Source: LVI-A0039 sp033105485
GTDB taxonomy: Bacteria; Bacillota_I; Bacilli_A; UBA3375
DNA: 64,000 nt
Direction: 5' to 3'
NCBI GenBank assembly: GCA_033105485.1
Contig: CP136956.1
Location: 1,736,001 to 1,800,000, forward strand
Every line of letters starts with the position of its first letter. Position 1 is the first letter of the stretch. The translations under genes and the position numbers were made by a program. Below are positions 34,999 through 43,511 of the stretch, one piece after another. Below the pieces are notes generated by a model. That model was not told where the DNA came from, made no database searches, and was given only the letters and a program-made list of their open reading frames with translations.

Positions 34999-37554
34999 AT
35001 GAAAAAGAAAACAATGCTTTTAAGTTCAATTAGTCTTATTGCAATGCTAATTCAACCACTTAATGCAAGTGAAATAACGAGTTCGTCAGAAACTCAAAGC
35101 AAACAAGATATTATTTCAAGTGAAGTACAAACAAGTGAAATAGTAACTTCGGAAAATACAATAAGCGAAGTAAGTTCTGCTGCCACATCAGAAACAAGTG
35201 CTGTATCAGAAGTGCAATCAGCTGCTGTTACTAATAGCGAAGCCACTAGCGTTCCTAGTGAAACAACTCAGTCAGAGCAAAAATCAGAAAATGAAGTAGA
35301 TGAAGACCTTACTATTAGTGCATCAATCAACATATCTAATATGAAGGCTGCAAAATCTGCATCAAATACTGATCAAGAATCGGTTGCAACAAATGAATTA
35401 CGTACAAGTGCAAATAGTGGTTTAAGTGTAATTAATATTACACCATCAACTTCTAAACAACGTTCTGCAGTAAAAAATCAAGAGGTTTATTATACGATTA
35501 ATAGTGATGGTGAATTAAGCGACGGTTCGTTAGTAGAGCCAAGAAGTTCAAAAAATAATTTAATTAAAGTATATAATAATCAAATTGTAGAAGCTGATAC
35601 AGCTATTGCTTCCACAATCGGTGGTTACGACAGTGAATTTTACATTTATGAAAGTATAGAAAATTTAGAAAATGACGTTGATGGTACTTCATTAAATGGT
35701 GGTGGTTTCAATGCTAAATATATTGAAACTGTTGAAGATAATGGTCAATATTATTTCCATATTGAAATTAGTGGATATGATGGATATGTTTCATCGGATG
35801 ATGTGCAATTAGTACCTGCTGAATTAACATCTTCGATCAGTTACTTTGAGAATGTAGATGGCGAATTAATCTATTATTCAGCTCTAGATTCAGTTTCTAG
35901 TGAAGAATATGATGTTATGGATTTAGGACCGGCATCTACAGAAATGGAAGTTGGAGTAAAGTATTACTCATCTGATGACATAAATTACTATACAAGTCCA
36001 TATGAAGCAAGTCAAAGAGCTGCTGTAAGTTATGAGACATATTACATGAACTTACCATTTAGATCAGAAAGTAGTTATACAGCGACAGATTATAAAAATT
36101 ATTTAAAATCAAAAGGTTATACAGGTTCAGAATACTATAACGAAACATCAGCTTTTACTAAAGCACAATCTCTAGAAAGTATTAACTCATTAATGATTTT
36201 CTCGATGGCAAATCATGAATCGGCATATGGTACAAGTACTTATGCAAGAGCTTGTTATAACTTCTTCGGTCGTGGTGCTTTTGATAGCGACCCGGATCAA
36301 GCATGTCAAAAATATAATTATAATACACCAACTGATGGTGTTCTTGCACAAACGCTATTCTTACAAAATGGATACTTTGATATTTTAGACTGGAGATATA
36401 GTGGTACTCATGCCGGAAACAAAGCAAGTGGTATGAATGTTAAGTATGCATCTGATACTGATTGGGGTAAAAAAATTGCTAGTCACGCTAATATGATTGA
36501 CAGTTATTTAGGGGGTAAGGAATTAAACAAATATCCTATTTTACAAGTAACTGGCGTTAAACATGTTTATACAGATAGTAACTTAAGTACTAAAGTAAAA
36601 AGTGCAAGCGATTCTGAAAAACTTAGTTTTTATGACTTAAGCCAAATGACGGGGACAAGTAACACAATCAATGTTGTTGCTCCTGTCATGAGTAGTAATG
36701 CATATCAAATTTATGTACCAACAAGTGTAAAACAATCTAGTTCAAGCACTTGTAGTTATACGGCATCGATGCGTGGGTCTTACCCTAACTACAAAGGAAG
36801 AAGCTCACGAAGTGTTGACACAAATACAGCTAACTATTCTTGTGACTATGAAAGTTTTAATAAACAACTATATTGGATTAGTACAGCTAACACAAAATTA
36901 ATAGCCGGACCAACACCAAGTCCTGAAACATATTGGACGACATCGCAAACAGGTAGTGGGTATGAGAAAATTGAGCATTCTGCTATCGATGGAAGTGTAA
37001 TCCAACGTCAGTATTTTGATAAAAGTGATAATTTAATTCAAGTAAATTTCTATTATTCAAATGGTAAGTTACAACAAAAAAACTATTACTATACAAATGG
37101 TAAATGGAAACAAAAGAACTACTATAACACAGATGGGACTATCAAAAGAGCTGACTACTTTAACTCAACTGGTAAAATGACAAAACGTTCTTATCGAGAT
37201 CATGGAACATTAATTCAGGCAAATTACTACGATTCTAACCAAAAGTTAAAGCGTGCTGATTATTTTGGTTCAAAAGGAAATATGACAAAGCGTTCATACT
37301 ATGAAAGTGGTAGTTTAATTCAAACTAATAACTACTATTCAACAGGAACCTTAAAGCAAGCAAACTATTTTGATTCTAAAAAACGTCCAACAAAGCGAAA
37401 TTATTATAGAGAAGATGGAAGTTTACAACAACGAAACTACTATTATACAAATGGTGAATGGAAACAAAAGAACTACTATAATACTAGTGCTAAGTTAACA
37501 AAATCACTATACTATGACACTAGCGGAAAACTTACGAATGAAAGACATTTCTAA
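34999..37554 (+). CDS. Secreted GH73-like N-acetylglucosaminidase with C-terminal Tyr-rich repeats
   Basis: An 851-residue exported wall hydrolase. Residues 1-23 are a signal peptide (cleavage after PLNA). Residues about 24-110 are a low-complexity Ser/Thr/Glu stretch; about 145-330 two beta-rich segments with SH3-like character; about 340-510 the glucosaminidase domain, with YYMNLPFRSESSYTA, the probable catalytic Glu407 in MANHESAYGTSTYA, and YNFFGRGAFDSDP. From about 655 to the end a run of short repeats rich in Tyr, Asn and Gly (for example YYYTNGKWKQKNYYNT and its near-copy YYYTNGEWKQKNYYNT) resembles MORN-type or cell-wall-binding repeats. There is no LPXTG anchor, so the repeats may hold it to the wall. 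GGGTG is a weak ribosome binding site. Confidence 0.83.
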   Translation: MKKKTMLLSSISLIAMLIQPLNASEITSSSETQSKQDIISSEVQTSEIVTSENTISEVSSAATSETSAVSEVQSAAVTNSEATSVPSETTQSEQKSENEVDEDLTISASINISNMKAAKSASNTDQESVATNELRTSANSGLSVINITPSTSKQRSAVKNQEVYYTINSDGELSDGSLVEPRSSKNNLIKVYNNQIVEADTAIASTIGGYDSEFYIYESIENLENDVDGTSLNGGGFNAKYIETVEDNGQYYFHIEISGYDGYVSSDDVQLVPAELTSSISYFENVDGELIYYSALDSVSSEEYDVMDLGPASTEMEVGVKYYSSDDINYYTSPYEASQRAAVSYETYYMNLPFRSESSYTATDYKNYLKSKGYTGSEYYNETSAFTKAQSLESINSLMIFSMANHESAYGTSTYARACYNFFGRGAFDSDPDQACQKYNYNTPTDGVLAQTLFLQNGYFDILDWRYSGTHAGNKASGMNVKYASDTDWGKKIASHANMIDSYLGGKELNKYPILQVTGVKHVYTDSNLSTKVKSASDSEKLSFYDLSQMTGTSNTINVVAPVMSSNAYQIYVPTSVKQSSSSTCSYTASMRGSYPNYKGRSSRSVDTNTANYSCDYESFNKQLYWISTANTKLIAGPTPSPETYWTTSQTGSGYEKIEHSAIDGSVIQRQYFDKSDNLIQVNFYYSNGKLQQKNYYYTNGKWKQKNYYNTDGTIKRADYFNSTGKMTKRSYRDHGTLIQANYYDSNQKLKRADYFGSKGNMTKRSYYESGSLIQTNNYYSTGTLKQANYFDSKKRPTKRNYYREDGSLQQRNYYYTNGEWKQKNYYNTSAKLTKSLYYDTSGKLTNERHF

Positions 37555-37565
37555 ACGTATATTTA

Positions 37566-37599
37566 ATAAAAAAAAGTGAACTTTATTGTTCACTTTTTT
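37566..37599. terminator. Bidirectional terminator between hydrolase and small membrane-protein genes
   Basis: AAAAAGTGAAC (37571-37581) pairs with GTTCACTTTTT (37588-37598) around a 6-base loop, with A and T tracts on both sides. The - strand stop codon (37583-37585) lies in the loop. Confidence 0.85.
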
Positions 37600-37954
37600 C
37601 TTGTGTAAATGGATTTTGTTGTTCAGCAGAATCATCTGTATTTTTTGCTTGAGGTGTAGCCTCATCCGGCTTAACTTCGTCTTGAATATCTTTGATTAAT
37701 AAACAAATATATCCGGCTAATCCAACAAAGTTACCAAAAGTAGATAATACAATTCCGAAGATTATCCAGTTGCGTGAGTGATTAGTCACCCCTTGATATC
37801 TAATTACCCATGTAAATGTTATTACTGCAGCAAACCAGAATATTGGAATAATCATCCAAAATGTTGATAATAGGAAAAATGAACTATAAATTGTAGTTAA
37901 AATCGCCCCAATTAATGTTAATATTTCCCCAACAATCTTTAAAGTGCTTTTCAT
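37583..37954 (-). CDS. Small membrane protein of unknown function
   Basis: A 123-residue protein starting at the ATG whose complement is 37952-37954; GAGGAGGC (37958-37965, reverse strand) is an ideal ribosome binding site, so a longer reading frame upstream is rejected. Three or four membrane segments fill residues 8-95 (IVGEILTLIGAILTTIYSSF, WMIIPIFWFAAVITFTWVI, IIFGIVLSTFGNFVGLAGYI). The last 30 residues are a polar Gln/Glu-rich tail, probably cytoplasmic. The pattern recalls DUF4064-type proteins, without certainty. It is one of two - strand genes. Confidence 0.75.
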   Translation of the reverse strand: MKSTLKIVGEILTLIGAILTTIYSSFFLLSTFWMIIPIFWFAAVITFTWVIRYQGVTNHSRNWIIFGIVLSTFGNFVGLAGYICLLIKDIQDEVKPDEATPQAKNTDDSAEQQNPFTQEKSEQ

Positions 37955-37979
37955 AATGCCTCCTCTTTGTCTTTGTCTG

Positions 37980-37988
37980 ATTATAACA
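37980..37988 (-). promoter_or_regulatory. Extended -10 promoter of the small membrane-protein gene
   Basis: On the - strand the bases read TGTTATAAT (TATAAT = 37985-37980), 26 bases upstream of the start codon at 37954. Confidence 0.6.
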
Positions 37989-38043
37989 TGGATTTGAAAT
38001 CTATATTTTATTTGGCAAAATAAAAGCACACACTAATCACAAA

Positions 38044-38052
38044 TGGTATAAT
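38044..38052 (+). promoter_or_regulatory. Upstream extended -10 promoter candidate of the oxidoreductase operon
   Basis: TGGTATAAT, with TATAAT at 38047-38052. It would give a leader of about 170 bases that includes a 7-bp inverted repeat (AATACAA 38078-38084, TTGTATT 38094-38100). Confidence 0.45.
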
Positions 38053-38127
38053 CGTAACAACATTAAAAATATAATCGAATACAAGTTGTTGATTTGTATT
38101 TATGTAAAGTTTTATAGTGTGAAAATG

Positions 38128-38156
38128 TTGAAATAAAGAGTAATAAAAGTTATAAT
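38128..38156 (+). promoter_or_regulatory. Main promoter of the oxidoreductase operon
   Basis: TTGAAA (38128-38133), exact 17-base spacer, TATAAT (38151-38156). The leader to ATG 38228 is about 65 bases and holds a short hairpin (ATGCC 38184-38188, GGCAT 38197-38201) and AGGAGGA as ribosome binding site. Confidence 0.7.
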
Positions 38157-38227
38157 AAAGTCTATAATAGCATTTCCTTGTTTATGCCAAATTCGAGGCA
38201 TCACAAGTACAATTTAGGAGGAAAAAT

Positions 38228-39220
38228 ATGTCTAAAATTTTACCAGTAACTGATCATGAGTTTTTTGAAATTAGATTTCACTCAATTGGTGGTCAAGGTG
38301 CTTATACAACAGGACAAATGTTAGCGACGACAATGGCAGGAATTGAAAATATCAATGCTGCAGTATTCGCGAGCTACGGTTCAGAAAAGAAAGGTGCTCC
38401 AGTTAACGTGTTTATCCGTGTAGCTGAGAACCAAAAAATTACAAACTATTCTGCGGTTAATACCCCAAATATGGTTGTTGTGTTCCACGAAAGATTATTA
38501 ACAGACCCAGCTGTAATGACAGGTCTTAAGGATGATGCAATTTTTGTAGTAAATACAGATTTATCAGCTCAAGAAGTAGTTGATATGTATGGACTTAATA
38601 TAGAAAATATTGTAACTGTTAGCGGTACTGAAATTGCCGTTGAACAAAGTGCAAAAATTAATACGGTAATGTATGGTGCTTGTGTTAAAGCATTATCATT
38701 CATTAACCCAGATTTGGCAAGAGAAGAAATCGCTGCTAAATTATCTTATAAATACCCACACTTAGTAGAAGCAAATGTTAATGCATTTAACAGTGGTTAT
38801 GATGCTACAAACTTCGCTAGTGTAACTCCAGCTAAAAAAGCTGAATCTACTGCAAGTAGTGTAACTTTAGGTTACGAAACTCAAATTGAAGGTGGAATTA
38901 TTTTAGGAGCAAATGCTCAAAATGTTGACCGTTCAATTTCTCGTGAAGGTTATCTACCTCACTTTGATAAAGAAACTTGTATTAACTGTACAAAATGTGA
39001 CATGACTTGTCCAGATGATTGTTTTGTATGGGAGGAAGTAGAAGGACGTCGTGGACGTATGGAAATGACTTTACAAGGTATTGACTACCAATTCTGTAAA
39101 GGTTGTTTACGTTGTGTAACTGCATGTCCTACTGGTTCACTTACATCACATGTAGAAGAGCGTGGATACGCGGAAGAACATTCTATTAAAAAAATATATC
39201 AAATGTTAGAACAGGAGTAA
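38228..39220 (+). CDS. 2-oxoacid:ferredoxin oxidoreductase, gamma-delta fusion
   Basis: A 330-residue protein joining two subunits of the pyruvate/2-oxoacid:ferredoxin oxidoreductase family. Residues about 12-195 are the gamma subunit (FHSIGGQGAYTTGQMLA, FASYGSEKKGAPVNVFIRV). After a linker, residues about 245-330 are a ferredoxin-like delta subunit with two 4Fe-4S motifs (CINCTKCDMTCPDDC and CKGCLRCVTACPTG). Electrons from TPP-bound substrate would pass through these clusters to ferredoxin. AGGAGGAAAAAT precedes ATG 38228. The alpha-beta partner follows after one base. The substrate is probably pyruvate, given the highly expressed look of the operon, but other 2-oxoacids are possible. Confidence 0.88.
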   Translation: MSKILPVTDHEFFEIRFHSIGGQGAYTTGQMLATTMAGIENINAAVFASYGSEKKGAPVNVFIRVAENQKITNYSAVNTPNMVVVFHERLLTDPAVMTGLKDDAIFVVNTDLSAQEVVDMYGLNIENIVTVSGTEIAVEQSAKINTVMYGACVKALSFINPDLAREEIAAKLSYKYPHLVEANVNAFNSGYDATNFASVTPAKKAESTASSVTLGYETQIEGGIILGANAQNVDRSISREGYLPHFDKETCINCTKCDMTCPDDCFVWEEVEGRRGRMEMTLQGIDYQFCKGCLRCVTACPTGSLTSHVEERGYAEEHSIKKIYQMLEQE

Positions 39221-39221
39221 T

Positions 39222-41465
39222 ATGTCAAATCAAAAAAGTGTATTTAAATCAGGTAATGAGATGGCTGCAATTTCTGCTGCACATATCAACTACCACTTTA
39301 TGGGTTACTACCCAATTTCACCATCAACAGAAGTTGCTCAAAACTTAGATATGATGCGTGTAAATGGAGAACACGATATTTCAATGCATGCAGCTGATGG
39401 GGAACACCCAGCAGCAGGTATGATGTATGGTGCTGCGGCATCAGGAGCTCGTGTTATTAATGCAACTAGTTCAAATGGACTTGCATTCATGATGGAACAA
39501 TTACCAGTAATTTCTGGTTCACGTTATCCATTAGTATTAAATATTGTTAACCGTACAGTTTCTGCTCCACTTAACATTCACTGTGATCACTCAGATTTAT
39601 ATATGACATTAAATCTTGGTTGGGTAACATTATTAGCGTCAGATACACAAGCTGTATATGACCAAAATATCTTAGCTTTAAAAGTTGCTGAACGTGTTAA
39701 CTTACCAGCAATCGTAAGTTACGATGGTTACATTACATCTCACCAAAAACATAACGTAGAAGTTTTTGCTGATAGTAGTGATGTAAGAAACTATATTGGT
39801 CCAAAGCAATTTGATCAAAATAAATATTTAAATGACTTAGACCACCCAATTACAGTTGGAGCTCACCAAACAACTGACTTCATTAACAACCGTTACCAAA
39901 TGCAAGCTGCATTAAATGACGCTTTAGAGATTTATGAAGAAGAAGCAAAAGTATACGAAGAAATGACAGGACGTAATTACGCTCCAGTTGAAGTATATGG
40001 TGATGAAGATGCTGAAGTTGCATTATTCATTTTAAACAGTGCTGCTGAAATTGCGAAAAATGCAGTTGACCAAATTCGTGCTGAAGGGAAAAAAGTTAAA
40101 GTAATTAAACCAAACATTATTAGACCTTTCCCAACAAACCAAATTAAAGAAGCTTTAAACGGTGTTAAACGTTTAATTATCGCTGAGCGTAATGATACTC
40201 CAGGTAGTGAGAACGGTAACTTAGCTGGTGACATTAATGGTATCATTTTAAGAAATAAAATGGATATTGAATCAAAATCATTAATTTATGGTTTAGGTGG
40301 AAATGAACTTTACATCGAAGATGTTGTATCTATTTTTGATACTGCATTAGAAAGTGGATTTGAAACTACTAAAGATTACTATGGAGTAACTCCAGGTACA
40401 GGAACAGTTGAAGAACAAAAAATTTCTCGTCAAGTGACTATTGATCGTAGTCAATTTAAAATTGGTGGATTCAGTTATGATTTTGATGATGAGACTAACA
40501 AGTTAAACGTTAAGGTTCCGCCATTACGTAAGTTAATGCAAAAACCAAAACGTATTACTGGTGGACACTCTGCATGTCCTGGTTGTGGTATCTTCCCAGG
40601 TATCGAACAATTCATGCGTGGACTTGAAGGAGATGTAGTTATCGTTAACCAAACTGGTTGTGCTTACGTTGTAACTGCTAACTATCCAACTAGCGCTCAT
40701 AAACAAAACTACATGCACAACTTATTCCAAAATGGTGCATCTACATTATCAGGTATGGTTGAAGCTGTACTTGAACTTAAGAAGCGTGGAGAGATCGAAT
40801 TTGATGATGATGCTACATTCTTAATGATTACAGGTGATGGTGGCATGGATATCGGTATGGGTGCTGCAATTGGTGCTGCTTTACGTAACCACAATATGAT
40901 TATTTTAGAGTACGATAATGAAGGGTACATGAATACTGGTGCACAGTTATCATATTCAACTCCAATCGGACACCGTACTAGTACTTCAAACTTAGGTACA
41001 AAATCTCAAGGTAAAGAATTTGATCACAAAGATAGTGTTCAAATTATGGCCGCAACAAACATTCCTTACGTATTTACAGGTGTAGATGCATTCTCACAAG
41101 ATTTAGTGAAGAAAGCTGCAAAAGCACAATGGTACGCTAAGAATCGTGGTTTAGTATATGGAAAAATCTTAATTACTTGTCCATTAAACTGGAAAAGTGA
41201 TGAAAAAGAAGGTTCAACTATTTTATCAGCTGCAGTTAACTGTAACTTCTTCCCATTATACGAAGTAGAAGGTGGAGAAACTAAGATTACATATAACCCA
41301 GAAGAAATCGGAGCATATGTAGAACCAGTTGAATGGTTAAAATACATGGGTAAATCAAAACACTTATTAAAGCCCGAAAATAAAGAAATTTATGATCACT
41401 TTGCAAAAGTAATTGATAGCCGTTGGCAAAGATTAAAAGCTAAAAACGATCACCCAATGTTATAA
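39222..41465 (+). CDS. 2-oxoacid:ferredoxin oxidoreductase, alpha-beta fusion
   Basis: A 747-residue protein fusing the alpha and beta subunits. The N-terminal part (about 1-400) is the alpha subunit: FKSGNEMAAISAAHINYHF, GYYPISPSTEVAQ and the domain with RPFPTNQIKEAL. From about 440 the beta subunit follows, with SACPGCGIFPGIEQF and the TPP/Mg site GDGGMDIGMGAAIGAALRNHN. One conserved cluster cysteine pair (CPGC) and NQTGCAYV are in place. With the gamma-delta protein this makes a complete two-polypeptide enzyme. Oxygen-sensitive enzymes of this type produce acetyl-CoA, CO2 and reduced ferredoxin in anaerobes. A strong terminator follows. Confidence 0.9.
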   Translation: MSNQKSVFKSGNEMAAISAAHINYHFMGYYPISPSTEVAQNLDMMRVNGEHDISMHAADGEHPAAGMMYGAAASGARVINATSSNGLAFMMEQLPVISGSRYPLVLNIVNRTVSAPLNIHCDHSDLYMTLNLGWVTLLASDTQAVYDQNILALKVAERVNLPAIVSYDGYITSHQKHNVEVFADSSDVRNYIGPKQFDQNKYLNDLDHPITVGAHQTTDFINNRYQMQAALNDALEIYEEEAKVYEEMTGRNYAPVEVYGDEDAEVALFILNSAAEIAKNAVDQIRAEGKKVKVIKPNIIRPFPTNQIKEALNGVKRLIIAERNDTPGSENGNLAGDINGIILRNKMDIESKSLIYGLGGNELYIEDVVSIFDTALESGFETTKDYYGVTPGTGTVEEQKISRQVTIDRSQFKIGGFSYDFDDETNKLNVKVPPLRKLMQKPKRITGGHSACPGCGIFPGIEQFMRGLEGDVVIVNQTGCAYVVTANYPTSAHKQNYMHNLFQNGASTLSGMVEAVLELKKRGEIEFDDDATFLMITGDGGMDIGMGAAIGAALRNHNMIILEYDNEGYMNTGAQLSYSTPIGHRTSTSNLGTKSQGKEFDHKDSVQIMAATNIPYVFTGVDAFSQDLVKKAAKAQWYAKNRGLVYGKILITCPLNWKSDEKEGSTILSAAVNCNFFPLYEVEGGETKITYNPEEIGAYVEPVEWLKYMGKSKHLLKPENKEIYDHFAKVIDSRWQRLKAKNDHPML

Positions 41466-41469
41466 TTCT

Positions 41470-41495
41470 AAGACAACCAAATGGTTGTCTTTTTT
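41470..41495 (+). terminator. Terminator after the oxidoreductase operon
   Basis: AAGACAACCA (41470-41479) pairs with TGGTTGTCTT (41482-41491), followed by T. Confidence 0.9.
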
Positions 41496-41552
41496 AATGC
41501 CATGAAATTTTTTTCATTGTTTTTTTAGTTCAAAAATACTTTTTTCTTGATA

Positions 41553-41581
41553 TTGAAATTATATTTGTCACTTGCTATACT
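41553..41581 (+). promoter_or_regulatory. Promoter of glmS
   Basis: TTGAAA (41553-41558), 17-base spacer, TATACT (41576-41581), with TGC forming an extended -10 as well. Transcription would start near 41588, only about 17 bases before ATG 41605, which leaves no room for a glmS ribozyme. Confidence 0.72.
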
Positions 41582-41604
41582 AACACTATAGGAAAAGGAG
41601 ATAT

Positions 41605-43374
41605 ATGTGTGGAATAGTAGGAACGATTACAAGTAATCAAGCAAATGATATTGTATTAGAAGGTCTTAAAAGACTAGAATATAGAGGTTATGATTCATGT
41701 GGGATTACATATGAAGTAGATGGGAAATTAAAGGTTGTCAAAAGTATTGAGCGTATTAAGGATTTGCGTGAACAAGTAACAGTGGGAGCAAATGTCAGTT
41801 TTGGTCATACTAGATGGGCAACTCATGGTGGTGTTAATTTAGAAAATGCTCACCCGCATATTACAGTGGACGGAAAAATGGGAATTGTACATAATGGTGT
41901 TATTGAAAACTTCGAACAATTACGTGAAGAGTACTGTAATAGTGAAGAGTTAAAATCAGAAACTGATACCGAAGTTATTTTATATACTTTATATCACTTT
42001 TATAAATTAACTAATGATATGAAAAGTGCAATCAATGAATTTATGAATGTTGTTCATGGATCATATGCATTAATTGTATACTTGACAGATACACCTAATG
42101 TTGTATATACTTTAAAAAATAAATCACCATTATTAATTGGGAAAAATGATGGTATTATTACAATTTCGTCAGATCCAAGCGCAGTGATTGATAGAGTAAC
42201 TGATTTCTATCAAATGGAAGATAAAAAGTATGCATTAATTAATACAGAAGATTATTCAATTGAATTATTTGAGCAAGATGGAACAAGTATTGATTTAGTG
42301 TTAGAAACTATTGACATGGAATATGAAGAGGTTTCAACACAAGAATATGACACATTCATGGAAAAAGAGATTGAAGAGCAACCAAAGGCAATGAGAAATA
42401 TTGTTGAAAACTATAAAACTTTAGGATTTGACAATAAATTAGTTGATACTTTAAAATCTTCTAAACGTATTTATATTGTAGCTAGTGGTACATCATATAA
42501 TGCAGGATTAATTTCTAAAGATATTATTGAAACTAAATTACAAATTCCGGTAGAAGTTGTATTAGGTAGTGAGTTTGGTTATGCAAATAATATTATTAGT
42601 GAAGGGAGCTTCTTTATCTTCTTATCTCAATCAGGAGAAACGGCTGATTCAATGTTAGTATTTAATCAAGTTAAAGAGAAATATCCAATTTTAGCAATTA
42701 CAAATGTTCGTGGTAGCCAAATGGACCGTAACGCTGACTTTAGTTTAAATATCTTTGCTGGTCAAGAAGTGGCAGTTGCCTCAACGAAAGCATATACTGC
42801 TCAGATTGCAGTAGTTGCTATGCTTGCTTATACAATTGCAGATGATACAACAATTTATGAGCAATTATTAGAAATAGCAAATGACCAAGAGAGAGTTATT
42901 GCGGACAAGCTATTATTCGATGATGTTGCTTCACACCTAAAAGACTTCAGAGAAGTTTTCTATTTAGGGCGTCTACAAGACTATGCTCTTTGTGAAGAAG
43001 CAAGTTTAAAGATTAAAGAAATTAGTTACATTAACGTAAGTTCATTTGCAGCAGGAGAACTTAAACATGGAACAATTTCACTAATTGATGATAGTAAATT
43101 AACAGTCGCATTAGTAAATGATCCAAAAGTAGCAGAAAATACGCGTTCGAATGTTCAAGAAGTACGTGCACGTGATGGTGAAGTTTTAATTTTCTCAACA
43201 ACAGATACTGCACGCGATGGTGACAAGTATGTCGTCCACGTAAGTTGTGATACTATTTTAAAACCATTAGTAACAATTTTACCACAACAATATCTAGCAT
43301 TATATACTGCAACTCAATTAGGATTAGATGTTGATAAACCAAGAAACTTAGCTAAAGCAGTAACTGTAGAATAA
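41605..43374 (+). CDS. glmS: Glutamine--fructose-6-phosphate aminotransferase GlmS
   Basis: GlmS makes glucosamine-6-phosphate, the first step towards UDP-GlcNAc for the wall. The 589-residue protein has the N-terminal nucleophile MCGIVGTI, GHTRWATHGG and NGVIENF in the glutaminase domain, and two SIS domains (ASGTSYNAG, LSQSGETADS, SFAAGELKHGTISLI), ending in AKAVTVE. AAAAGGAGA precedes ATG 41605. It is monocistronic, with its own promoter and terminator. Unlike many Bacillota, it has no self-cleaving leader. Confidence 0.97.
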   Translation: MCGIVGTITSNQANDIVLEGLKRLEYRGYDSCGITYEVDGKLKVVKSIERIKDLREQVTVGANVSFGHTRWATHGGVNLENAHPHITVDGKMGIVHNGVIENFEQLREEYCNSEELKSETDTEVILYTLYHFYKLTNDMKSAINEFMNVVHGSYALIVYLTDTPNVVYTLKNKSPLLIGKNDGIITISSDPSAVIDRVTDFYQMEDKKYALINTEDYSIELFEQDGTSIDLVLETIDMEYEEVSTQEYDTFMEKEIEEQPKAMRNIVENYKTLGFDNKLVDTLKSSKRIYIVASGTSYNAGLISKDIIETKLQIPVEVVLGSEFGYANNIISEGSFFIFLSQSGETADSMLVFNQVKEKYPILAITNVRGSQMDRNADFSLNIFAGQEVAVASTKAYTAQIAVVAMLAYTIADDTTIYEQLLEIANDQERVIADKLLFDDVASHLKDFREVFYLGRLQDYALCEEASLKIKEISYINVSSFAAGELKHGTISLIDDSKLTVALVNDPKVAENTRSNVQEVRARDGEVLIFSTTDTARDGDKYVVHVSCDTILKPLVTILPQQYLALYTATQLGLDVDKPRNLAKAVTVE

Positions 43375-43379
43375 TATTT

Positions 43380-43420
43380 AAAACACCTATAAGTTGAATT
43401 CAACTGAGGTGTTTTTCTTT
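43380..43420 (+). terminator. Terminator after glmS
   Basis: AAACACCT (43381-43388) pairs with AGGTGTTT (43407-43414). The enclosed AGTTGAATTCAACT is a perfect palindrome, so the hairpin is long and nearly continuous. A T-rich tract follows. Confidence 0.85.
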
Positions 43421-43484
43421 ATTTTTACAATAGATTTATGACAGCTTGCATTCTCGTTATATACAAACTTTAAACGTTGGATTA

Positions 43485-43493
43485 TGATATAAT
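43485..43493 (+). promoter_or_regulatory. Extended -10 promoter of mgtE
   Basis: TGATATAAT with TATAAT at 43488-43493, then GGAGGGA (43502-43508) and ATG 43512. The leader is about 12 bases, too short for a magnesium riboswitch. Confidence 0.6.
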
Positions 43494-43511
43494 TAATATA
43501 TTGGAGGGAAT

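Noticed and set aside
37955..38029. Longer N-terminus for the - strand small membrane protein
   Set aside because: The promoter (37980-37988) and an ideal ribosome binding site (37958-37965) place the start at 37954.
41496..41604. glmS ribozyme
   Set aside because: The promoter sits about 25 bases before the start codon, so no leader exists to hold the ribozyme.
43421..43511. Magnesium riboswitch before mgtE
   Set aside because: The predicted leader is about a dozen bases.
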